Source of the DNA: Paralithodes platypus
Lineage: Eukaryota; Arthropoda; Malacostraca; Decapoda; Lithodidae
Assembly: GCA_032716605.1 (NCBI GenBank)
Contig: CM064495.1
Span: forward strand, 49,255,730 to 49,319,729
Length of the DNA: 64,000 bases
Direction of reading: 5' to 3'
Under the pieces are notes generated by a model. The model was not told the DNA's origin and did no database searches. It saw only the letters and a program-made list of their open reading frames with translations. Below are positions 22,150-31,936 of the stretch, one piece after another. A program made the translations under genes and the position numbers. Positions within the stretch are counted from its first letter, which is position 1. Each line of letters begins with the position of its first letter.

Positions 22150-22860
22150 TGAATAGACAGTTTTTCAATGCTGCGGCCAAACTATTCCACCAATTTCTAT
22201 TATTTTGGTACCAAAACGTTCGGAATTGCGAACCTCACCCAACTTCGCATAAATGGCTTTGATCATCTGCGTACTTTTCAAGATATGTATTTTCAAGTGA
22301 ATTTGAGGGTTTTTCAAGATGGCCGAAAAAAAACATGTGTAAGACAAACCCTTTTCTATAACGTTTGTGGAGCGTAGTGGAGTCCATATACCAAAGCCCA
22401 ATAATTTCCTATGAGTGGGAGAGACGGTATTTAATTTTGAAACTTTTCGGGAAACAGGCTGCAACGGACGTGTTTGGCTGCCATTTTGGGTCTTTAGCAT
22501 AGCAAAAGTTGCTCAATACAAAATCGCACCTTGCGACAAAGTTTGGTCCCGATCTGACAAGCGGTTCCGGAGTTATTGCGTAAAACCCGGTGTACACAAA
22601 TAATTTGGAAGAATAAGAAGAATTAACTATTACAATACGGGTTCCCTGCCAGGGCTTGAACCCCTAATAAACAAAAGTAATAATTCAAAATACAACTAAG
22701 CATACAATCAACAAATGCAAAAAGTACACAATCCAGCCCGATCTCTCCCAGCCAACAGCGAAGTAGTTGTGGCCCAAACAAGAAAACGGGACCTACTTTT
22801 TGCCGCGGTAATTTATCAGTAATAAGAAGACCAGTAGGCCCCACAGTTATCGCGCCTCAC
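22150..22860. repeat. Unclassified sequence with hairpins
   Basis: A mostly open segment (22168-22603) broken by stops, then AAGAAGAATTAACTATTACA and a hairpin GGGTTC..GAACCC around 22640-22666. AGCCCCGAAGGGGCT at 22974 is a second hairpin. It may be an old dispersed element. No protein family is recognised. Confidence 0.35.
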
Positions 22861-23059
22861 CTCCCTACCTAACCTAGCAACAGGAGACTTCTAGATGATT
22901 TGGGGCAGAATTGGATGGAACTTTCTTTAATGTTTGTGTTTTGTACTTGTATGTGGTTTTTTATCAACAAAAGCCCCGAAGGGGCTCACACACTAAGAAC
23001 GCATTCGTTCTGGGGGCGAAAACATCTCGTTCCGCTTTTGCTAGGTTAAGTTAGTTTAG

Positions 23060-23735
23060 TTGGCATTAGAAGTGATGGTAGTAATAGTGGGATTGATGGT
23101 GATAGTAATGATGATGGTTATAATAGTAGTGATGATGATTGTAGTTGTATTGATGATGATTACAGTAGTAGATATGATGGTGACAGTACTATTAGTAGTG
23201 ATGATGGTCATAATAGTAGTGATGATGGTGACAAGTAATGATAGTTGTAGTGATAATGATGACAGTAGTGATGATGGTGTGAGTATTAGTGATGATGGTG
23301 AGTAGTAGTGATGATGGTGAAAGTTGTAGTGATGATGACAATAGTTGTGATGATGAAGATCATGGTGATGATGGCAGTAGTAGTGATGATGGTGATAGGA
23401 TACATGATGGTAATACTTGTGACAGTAGTAATGATGATGGTTATAGTAATAGTGATGATGTTAACAGTAGTAATAATTATTGTAAGATGGTTGTGATGAT
23501 AGTAGTAATGATGGTTTATAGTTGTAGTATCAATGATGATAGTAGTGATTAAGATGGTAGTGACAATGGTGACAGTAGTAGTGATAATGGTGAGAGTAGT
23601 AGTGATGATTGTGTTTGTAGTAGTGATGATGATCATAGTAATGGTGATGATGACAGTAGTCGTGATGATGTGGCAGTTGTAGTGATGATGGCAGTAGTAG
23701 TGATGATTGTGATTGATGATGGTAACCCATCGCAG
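23060..23735 (+). repeat. (GAT)n/(AGT)n degenerate microsatellite
   Basis: About 670 bp of GATGATGGT and AGTAGTGAT triplets, open in several frames on both strands. Confidence 0.95.
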
Positions 23736-23819
23736 AGTTGGGTATGCCGTTTTGATTTTGGGCAAAACGGCACGTCTACTTTATTTATTATTTGACTTAA
23801 GTATGTATGTACAGTATAT

Positions 23820-24235
23820 ACAGTATATATATATATATATATATATTGAAGTTGGTTGGTGGAAAAACATAATAATTCATTCTGGTTCAGGAGCAATTTA
23901 TAGCGAGGCCTTCCCAAGGGTTAAGTGCCCCATTAATTACTCCTTCCATTCGTCTATACATTGGGCTACCATAGCACAGTTGGAATATATGTACATGCTC
24001 AGATTAATATGCAGGATTCGAAACTGCATAATATATCGTAGACTTGTGCATATTATTTCTTTAACTGTCTTGATAGCGTAATGCATAAGTGCGCGGAATT
24101 TCGATGTGAGTATCCTAGGTTCGAGGAGGCCTTGGAGTGCCACATGTATTTGTTGATTTCATTAATTGGGTTTAGAGGTGAAGTTGTTGGTGGAAAAAAA
24201 CCATAATAATATATATATACAATATATATACAGTT
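23820..24235 (+). mobile_element. (TA)n and SINE family 1
   Basis: TA tract at 23822-23846. From 23960: GGGCTACCATAGCACAG, ATTAATATGCAGGATTCGA, ACTGTCTTGATAGCGTAATG and TATCCTAGGTTCGAGG. Ends with TA/T-rich sequence next to LINE-alpha copy 3. Confidence 0.65.
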
Positions 24236-24239
24236 TTTT

Positions 24240-25022
24240 TTTTTTTTTCTCCTATGTGGATGAGGGAGACAAAAGGCAAAACTGCCTGTGACGAGTGCCT
24301 CTCCCAGACTTGAAAGAGTGACAGGGCCAAAATCAAGGAATGTGAGAGCCAAACTGTCTGGACACGCGGAGTTTGAAACAAGTCATAGGATGAGGGAAAG
24401 ATGGATTCAGGGAGAGAGTTCCAGAGCTCAGGTGTTGAATAGAAGAACTATTTGGAGTATCATTTCACTCTTGGGTTGGAGAGTTGCACAGAGTAGGGGT
24501 GGGATTGTATTGCAAGACGGGTACTACATACCCTACATAGAGGAGGTGGTATAGGCTACACTGAGAGAGCTCTGATGAACACTGATTATTGTAATAGTGG
24601 TTGAATAGTGAGAGAGATTGCAGAGAATCGGTAAGTGGACGGGAGTTCATGAGACGGAAGGCTATCTTTTCTACTTTGTCTAGAAATGCTGTGTGAGAGG
24701 ATCTCCCCACACATGCGAACAATACTTAATACAAGCACGCACTGTGCCCCTGTACATAGCAAGAAGCTGTGCAGGGGTAAAGAACCCCTTGAGGGGTTGA
24801 GCACAACCAGCTTCTGGGAAGCCGTTTTAGCAAGAGTGGTAATATGGTCTTTCCAAGAGAGATCCAAAGAAAAAGAGACACCGAGAATACTGAGAGAAGA
24901 TGAAAGGTTGATTTTTGAATTGTTGAAGTATAAGGGACAGTCCTCTGGGAGTTCTTGATAGATTGAAAAATTGGGTTTTGGAAGCATTGAAAGCAACAAG
25001 GTTTTCTCTGCCCTAATTCGAA
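24240..25022 (-). pseudogene. LINE-alpha copy 3, C-terminal RT remnant
   Basis: On the minus strand, pieces read [50 protein letters not shown] and LYRGTVR..IEYCSHVWG, ending in the shared tail (complement GAGACAAAAGGCAAAACTGC). The 5' end stops inside RT and directly abuts the large (TA)n tract at 25023. Frameshifted, not functional. Confidence 0.8.
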
Positions 25023-25516
<494 letters not shown>

Positions 25517-25698
25517 CCCGCTACCATCAGTGAAACTTGCAACTGACGATTAGCACTCTTATACTGTATATGGAAACATGCCATACAAAATATTTGCTAT
25601 TCATAGAGAAACATCCTATCCATGTTGTAAAAAAGTTATTAATTACAGCAACATTATATTATACACATTGCAATTAGTATAGCCCACTAAGTTTGTAT

Positions 25699-25775
<77 letters not shown>

Positions 25776-25890
25776 ACAATATAATGTACCTTGCTACATA
25801 TAATAAATCGAATATAGCCCAAAGGAAAATTCCTTACTTGTACAAAATGTTAATGCAAATTTCGCCACTTTGAATATAAAATCCGTGTGT

Positions 25891-25933
<43 letters not shown>

Positions 25934-25935
25934 AT
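25699..25935. repeat. (CT)n and (GT)n microsatellites
   Basis: (CT)n at 25700-25773 and (GT)n at about 25885-25931, with AT-rich sequence between. Confidence 0.95.
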
Positions 25936-26020
25936 ATTATGGCTAAACTTCCACACTTTTGGCTTTTATATTTCTCTGCACCATTCTAGTGTTGCTTATG
26001 ATCTGATATATCTTTATGAA

Positions 26021-26234
26021 CTATAGTCTATTCGCTGTAAGTAGGCGACAAATCATGACTTCTAACCTCCGTAACTCAAAAAGGGCTAGAGCAAATTGGC
26101 TGTAAATTCCCACACCGATTCCCTGGCTAACTCTTCCGAAATGGTTGAAATGTTAACTCGATTACTCTAGTAGTTTGTGAGTTATGGAGGATATAAGTTA
26201 GATATCTCGCCTACTTATAGCGAATAGACTATAG
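26021..26234. mobile_element. Family E palindromic MITE
   Basis: Ends CTATAGTCTATTCGCTGTAA and TTATAGCGAATAGACTATAG. The arms continue inward (CTCCGTAACTCA with TGAGTTATGGAG). Interior blocks AAGGGCTAGAGCAAATTGG and TTCCCTGGCTAACTC recur in inverse form at 36830-37310. Confidence 0.75.
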
Positions 26235-26476
26235 TTAAGGGGGGTCCCCGTTTTTTTTAAATCTTTCTCTCCTTTTCTCTCTTTCCCTGGCTTGCATCCA
26301 TTCAGCCCCATTCAGCCAACTGCTTTAAGACGTTTATCCCCATCCAGATGTCGATTTCAGCATTGCACATGATTGTAAGAGACTGAAATATTATATTGCT
26401 TTATTTAAGAAGATGGCAGACCACAATTGCCCCCAAAAATTGACAGAAAATGCACTCGTGTGACATCGGCTTTAGA
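26235..26476. mobile_element. Family A left fragment, then family I right fragment
   Basis: TTAAGGGGGGTCCCCG to CATCCAGATGTCGATTTC (26235-26375) is half of a family A element. GACAGAAAATGCACTCGTGTG to CGGCTTTAGAGACC (26400-26476) is a family I right end. Confidence 0.6.
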
Positions 26477-26570
26477 GACCATATGTGTCGAACAATGGAG
26501 TCAATTCAGAGTCTGTGATATTTTGTTTTTGTGGAATTGTGTTAATATGATATTCGCTATTTATGGTTGC

Positions 26571-26936
26571 TTAATGGGGGTGACCTGCTATTGTTCTCTC
26601 CTGTTCTCTCTTTCTCTGGCTTGTATCCATTCAGCCTACTGTTTTAAGACGTTTATCCCCATCCAGGTGTTGATTTCTTCCTGGCGAACGATAGCGAGCC
26701 AGCATTGTATGGAGAAATACGGCTTCGGCGGATATATTATTCTATCGAAAAATGTACAAATTTAGCTTGCTGTCAAAACATAAATATATATATGCTGGCT
26801 CGCTACCACTCGCCAGGAAAATATTGACACCTGGGTGGGGGTAAACGTCTTAAAACAGTAGGCTGAATGGGGCCGAATGGATACAAGCCAAAGCGAGAGG
26901 GAGAGAAAGAGAAAACAGCGAGGTGGGCTCCCTTAA
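26571..26936. mobile_element. Family A MITE, copy A4
   Basis: TTAATGGGGGTGACCTGC to GTGGGCTCCCTTAA. The CGGCTTCGGCGG hairpin has one changed base. The right TTAA is shared with a family B fragment. Confidence 0.85.
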
Positions 26937-27110
26937 GGGGAAACAGTATATTTGTTGGTCGATTGTTGTATTTATTTGTTATTTTTAGTTTCTTTCCAAG
27001 ACCTCCATCAAGCTTTAAAAATACCCAGGTAAATTTTTGCATTTGTCGGTACAAAATTGTCCTGGCAGAGGGACAGTCTCGCTATCGCTCACCAGGAAAA
27101 AATCGATTAT
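26933..27110 (-). mobile_element. Family B fragment (reverse)
   Basis: TTAAGGGGAAACAGTATAT, TAGTTTCTTTCCAAGACC, CTCCATCAAGC and CTCGCTATCGCTCACCAGG. It stops near GTCGAT before a family C remnant. Confidence 0.65.
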
Positions 27111-27629
27111 ATTAAGATTAGGAAGGATATATGAAAGTCAGAGGGTTAAGGGGAGACTGACCGTTTGTTTGGTCTATTAATTCATGTATTCATATATTTT
27201 TTTAGTTTCCTCCCTAGACCTCCATCAAGCTTAGAAAAACACCCCCGAGACCCCCCTGCAAGATAAACTTGTACATTTTTCTACCAAAAAATTTACCGGC
27301 CGAAGGCCGGTTCCTCTTAAAATTGCAGGTTCGCTATCGCTCGCCTGGAAATAATCGACACCTAAATGGCACGAAAGGTCTTAAAATTGACAACGAAATG
27401 GGGCGAAAAGTGTTAAAATCGCCAAACTAATGGGCCGAACGTCTTATAATCTCAAAACTAGTGGGGCTAACCATGAGGGAGAAGGGGGTCCAGAAAAACG
27501 GTCTGCCTCCCCTTAATGGAGACAGTCTTTACCCTTTTAACTCCCACAGATCCTTCGTAAGCTGTATAAAACCGTCTATTGATAACCAGAATAAACTGTC
27601 AAACCGTGTCATGCTCCTCAAGGCGTTAA
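27108..27629. mobile_element. Family C MITE split by family B
   Basis: The left part ends GAAAGTCAGAGGG before TTAA 27146. The right part resumes TGGAGACAGTCTTTACCC and ends CTCAAGGCGTTAA. The break is at the central GGGTTnATTGAGATAGT position of intact copies. Confidence 0.65.
27146..27516 (-). mobile_element. Family B TTAA MITE, well preserved
   Basis: TTAAGGGGAGACTGACCG to TCTGCCTCCCCTTAA, 371 bp. The complement order holds every block, including the CCGGCC-GAA-GGCCGG hairpin and TCGCTATCGCTCGCC. Confidence 0.85.
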
Positions 27630-28014
27630 GGGGGACCACCTCGCTTTTTTTTCTCTTTCTCTCCCTCTCTCTTTGGCTTGTATCCATTCGGCCCCATTCA
27701 GCCAACTGTTTTAAGACGTTTACCCCCATCCAGGTGTCAATATTTTCCTGGCGAGCAGTAGCGAGCCAGCATATATATATTTTTGTTTTGACAGCAACCT
27801 AAATTTGTAAATATTTCGATAGAAATATTTTTCCGGCAAAGCCGGATTTCTCCATACAATGCTGGCTCGCTATCGCTCACCAGGAAGAAATCGACACCTG
27901 GATGGGGATAAACGTCTTATAACAGTTGGCTGAATGGGGCCGAATGGATACAAGCCAGGGAAAGAGAGAAAAGGAGAGAGAAAAAAAAAAAAAAAAAAAC
28001 GTGTCCCCCCTTAA
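27626..28014. mobile_element. Family A MITE, copy A5
   Basis: TTAAGGGGGACCACCTCGC to GTGTCCCCCCTTAA. Its left TTAA is also the right TTAA of the family C element. Confidence 0.85.
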
Positions 28015-28153
28015 TATGTCTATAAAATAAACTCCAATTTGAGTTAGTGTACCTTTTATTGTGTCTGCATTATATTAACAAAACATCCTGTATGCTGTTT
28101 TAATTGGGTCTTTACATATCATATATTTTTGTCATGTGGGAGTAACTAACTTC

Positions 28154-28606
28154 ATTAGGGGGGTCACCGGCTTTTTTGTTATCTTTCTCTCCTTTTCTCT
28201 CTTTCCCTGGCTTGTATCCATTCGGCCCTATTCAGCCAACGGTTTTAAGACGTTTATCCCCATCCAGGTGTCGATATCTTCCTGGCGAGTGATAGCGAGG
28301 TAGCATTGTATGGAGAAATCGGGCTTCGCCGGAGACATTTTTCTATTGAAAAATTTACAAATTTAGCTCGCTGTCAAAACAAAAAATATATATATATATG
28401 CTGGCTCGCTACCGCTCGCCAGGAAAATATTGAGACCTGGATGGAGGTAAACGTCTCAAAACAGTAGGCTGAATGGGGCCGAATGGGTATAAGCCATAGA
28501 GAGAGGGAGAGAAAGAGAAAATAAGGGGACAGTGGTTATATTTTGGGGGGAGTCTATTAATTTATATATTCATTTATTTTGTTTAGTTTCCTCGCTAGAC
28601 CTTATT
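28154..28606. mobile_element. Family A MITE, copy A6, then family B fragment
   Basis: TTAGGGGGGTCACCGGC through a full palindromic layout to AAAATAAGGGG (TTAA mutated on both sides). From about 28520 a reverse family B start follows (GTCTATTAATTTATATATTC, GTTTCCTCGCTAGACC) and is cut by the 19-bp array. Confidence 0.7.
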
Positions 28607-28631
28607 ATCGTTCATCATCCCTTGCTGCTAG

Positions 28632-28968
28632 ATCTTTGCTCCATACATTGTTCTATGCTCCATACATTGTTCTTTGCTCCATACATTGTTCTATGCTCCA
28701 TACATTGTTCTATGCTCCATACATTGATCTATGCTCCATACATTGTTCTATGCTCCATACATTGTTCTATGCTCCATACATTGTTCTATGCTCCATACAT
28801 TGATCTATGCTCCATACATTGTTCTATGCTCCATACATTGTTCTATGCTCCATACATTGTTCTATGCTCCATACATTGTTCTATGTTCCATACATTGTTC
28901 TATGCTCCATACATTGTTCTATGCTCCATACATTGTTCTATGCTCCATACATTGTTCTTTCCTCTCAC
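28632..28968 (+). repeat. 19-bp minisatellite, about 17 copies
   Basis: Unit GCTCCATACATTGTTCTAT. The variant TTGATCTAT appears at 28725 and 28801, 76 bp (four units) apart. Because 19 is not a multiple of 3 and the unit lacks stops, all forward frames stay open. The resulting HTLFYAPYIVLCSIHCSM ORFs are artefacts. Confidence 0.95.
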
Positions 28969-29006
28969 ATAAACATTCTGCTATTCAGTGTGCAATTGGG
29001 TCTGAG

Positions 29007-29221
29007 TACGGTCGCGCTAATAAGTCATTTCTCAGCTGTCATTACGTTTGGCTCGCTCTGGGCTGTATTACTGTCTGTCAGATGTTGAATAGGGTGGGTA
29101 AGTGTAGGGACATGGTTGTATATCTCGATCAAAAAGAAAAAATCATGTGTAAATATTGCTGATACCAATTATTGATCAGAAGATAATTGGTGTCGGGACT
29201 TGACTTATTAGCGCGACTGTA
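29007..29221. mobile_element. Family D TA-flanked MITE, copy 1
   Basis: Ends TACGGTCGCGCTAATAAGTC and GACTTATTAGCGCGACTGTA. The TA flanks and 20-bp inverted ends fit Tc1/mariner-type MITEs. The interior (GTCAGATGTTGAATAGGGTG) is shared with 58020-58257. Confidence 0.85.
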
Positions 29222-29403
29222 CATGATTAGATAAATATGAGTAGTCAAGAGGAAGAAGGCCCTAATCCAGTATTCGATAAATGGATATTAATCATTGACA
29301 TGTACTTAACCTTTAGCAGTCTTGGTGGTGCAATGGTTAGAGTTTAAGATCTGTATAAGATATACCAGGTTCGAATCCCGGGAGGATCACATGCTTTAAT
29401 TAA
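29222..29403 (+). mobile_element. SINE family 1
   Basis: GATTAGATAAATATGAG, ATCCAGTATTCGATAAATGG, GTCTTGGTGGTGCAATGGTT (A box) and GGTTCGAATCCCGGGAGG (B box), then CACATGCTTTAATTAATTTC. Confidence 0.7.
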
Positions 29404-29781
29404 TTTCATTGGAACTTCACTTTTTGGTCGATTTTGTCATGTATTAAAAAAAAAAAAAAAATCTAGTTCCCTCCCTAGACCTCCACCAAACTAAAAAAAA
29501 TAACATCCATTAGATCCCCCTTCTAGATAAATTTGTAAATTTGTCGATAGAAAAATGTCCCGGCCAAAGGCAGGTTCTTCCAAAATTACAGGCTCACTAT
29601 CGTTCGCCAGGAAAAAAATCGACACCTAAATAGCACGAAAGGTCTTAATATTGACAAGGAAATGGGGCGGAAGGTCTTAAAATTGACAAACTAATGGGGC
29701 AAACATCTTAAAGTCTGAAACCTAATGGGGTTAAACATGAGGGAGAAGGGGATCTAAAAAAAACTACCCATCTCCCCTTAT
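29402..29781 (-). mobile_element. Family B MITE (reverse)
   Basis: Starts ACTTCACTTTTTGGTCG and ends CCCATCTCCCCTTAT (TTAA mutated to TTAT). All core blocks are present; the hairpin has one mismatch (CCGGCCAAAGGCAGG). Confidence 0.8.
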
Positions 29782-29991
29782 TCAGTAGAGCATTCCAGCT
29801 TCTTGACCAATTGGACCACCTTGATCAACAACTTGCCTCGAACACCTGAAAAACACAAGTAATTCATTAGTAAAGAATCGTCTGCAACATACACAGGTCG
29901 AAATAGAATAAGGAAAATAGTACTGTACATGAATATTTTAGTATATATATATATATACATATATGAAATACCGGAGTTATCGATCGCAACC

Positions 29992-30549
29992 ATGGCGAGT
30001 CAGACAAACAGAAAACAAAATAGGAAGATGGAAAGCGAAGGGGAGACGATAACAAAGGGGGAAGACAACGAGGAAAACAGATGACCAACGAAAACGAAGA
30101 ATAACGGGGAGAACACCAAGGCGGAAATGTTCCCGAAATTGGAAGAGAGGAACAAAGGACAACGAAATAGAGAAGAGGCCACACCCCCCAGAACGAACGT
30201 GGACAAGAAGAAAGAAGGAAAGGAGAAGCAGCCAAAACACAGGGAGAATTCACCTCATAAAACCTAAAATGAACGAAACCACCACCATGAAAGGAAAGAA
30301 GGAGTGCACCAACATGGCCGCCCAAACACCAACCTAGCCCTGCATCACTTCAACACTCGAGAGGCGAGAATTGCCGCCATCACGCCCACTCCCGGAAAAA
30401 GTATAAGAGTCACCATCAGTACTTCCGGGAACAAAGAAAGAAAGGCGATCTACAAAGAACCAAGAGAGGAGAGACGAACACAAATATCCCCCCTCCAAAT
30501 GCGCCGCTCTTCCACGCAGGTCCACCACCATCATGGTGGGAACTTTTGA
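29992..30549 (+). pseudogene. Degenerate hydrophilic ORF, unknown
   Basis: One frame from ATG 29992 runs 186 codons to TGA 30547 with only two internal stops (TGA near codon 31 and one TAA just after NSPHKT). It starts MASQTNRKQNRKMESEG, is rich in Lys, Glu, Arg, Asn and Gln in the first two thirds, then has TPGKSIRVTISTSGNK and a His/Pro-rich end. Base composition differs from the AT-rich surroundings. It could be a decayed retroelement ORF1/gag or a host exon. No zinc knuckle or known domain is visible. The Leu/Phe-rich minus-strand ORFs here are shadows. Confidence 0.3.
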
Positions 30550-31015
30550 GGGGTCTGCCTCAACCCCCTAATCCACCCCCACCTGCACCTATGACCTTCT
30601 GACCTTCAAGCACCCTACCTGGGACATAGCAGTCGACGTCATGGCCATCTCGACGAAACCAGGGTAGAGTCAACAATTTGAGGGCTCAAAGAATTGCATG
30701 CAATGTTTGAGTCCAAGAATTACCCTCTCATTCGTCTATGTTTACATGTCATGGCTGTAAACCTGATGGTCTGAGTTCTTTCCCCTACTGCTGAACTTTT
30801 GTTTTCCAAACCATGATGTTCTGAAGACATTAGGCTTGCAGTTTTGACACTGAAAGTGGAAACAAGGACGTGTCTCCAAAACACTTTTAGGATCAATTCA
30901 GTACTCTACCAAAACTCTTGGAGAAGTCTTTGCCATGGCAAGACAGCTACAATAGTTTGGGTTTTGCGAGATACCGTCACCTAAACGTCACTCTGCATAG
31001 AAAGTCCATACAACA
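30550..31015. other. No recognised feature
   Basis: Moderate-complexity sequence between the degenerate ORF and the nested transposons. Nothing was identified. Confidence 0.3.
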
Positions 31016-31572
31016 TACAGTGGAATCTCGCATCTAACACATTTTTATCTAACGAATTTACATCTAACGACCTATTGGGAGCCCTACCCGATCTCGTAAC
31101 TAACGATCCAAAATTCCTATCTAACGGCAATTATTCTGGGTTCCCTGGATCAAATTTGCAAATTTCCCGCCGATCGCTGAATGTTTAACGCTTCCTGGCA
31201 TTCCTCCCTCCCTCCCCGCCATTATCGTCTAGTGTTGCCAATTTAGCTACTTTCCCGCTAGATCTGGATATATTTACTTTGATCTAGAGGCAAATTTGTA
31301 GGCTACATCTAGCAAACATGATTTCTAGCAATATTCTTGAGATTTTCGGCATTTTGTTAGTAATATTTGAGATTGTGGCATTATTCTAGCGATTTTCAGC
31401 ATTTATTTACTATCTAGCGCCTAGCAGACTGTATTTGGTAACCCTGCTATCGTCAGTCCACGCCATGCTCGATGCGTGTTCTAAATTGCCTGTCTAGCTC
31501 CAACCTTTTGTTCTGCCTTTCGAATTTCCATCCGATCTAACAATTGTCTGGCGGTGTGTTACGCCAAGCCTC

Positions 31573-31888
31573 AGGTACTGGAGGTGGGAGTGCAGAGAAT
31601 GGAAACATGTAACAGTGAAGAGGGCTAAGCCTTCACGGAGAGAGAAGGAGGAGGTGGTGGAGGGGAGGAGGTGAGGAGGTGCGTGGCGCTTCTCGGTAGC
31701 CTATTATAGCCTCCCTGCCTCAGATATCTTAGGTACTGGAGGTGGGAGTGCAGAGAATGGAAACATGTAACAGTGAAGAGGGCTAAGCCTTCACGGAGAG
31801 AGAGGGAGGAGGTGGTGGAGGTGAGGAGGTGCGTGGCGCTTCTCGGTAGCCTATTATAGCCTCCCTACCTTGGATATCTTAAGACATC
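31573..31888 (+). repeat. Tandem duplication, 158-bp period
   Basis: Two copies start AGGTACTGGAGGTGGGAG at 31573 and 31731 and end TATTATAGCCTCCCT. They are almost identical. Confidence 0.9.
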
Positions 31889-31936
31889 GTCTAACCTACA
31901 CACCTCTTTATTCACTCATAAATTGGTTTATTATTA

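Noticed and set aside
23060..23765. Long Val/Met/Asp or Thr/His ORFs
   Set aside because: Shadows of (GAT)n/(AGT)n triplets.
28532..29162. 146-residue HTLFYAPYIVLCSIHCSM repeat protein
   Set aside because: Product of a stop-free 19-bp repeat; all forward frames are open and the flanks are MITEs.
29867..30325. 152-residue Leu/Phe/Ser-rich minus-strand ORF
   Set aside because: Antisense shadow of a purine-rich sequence; no signal or domain.
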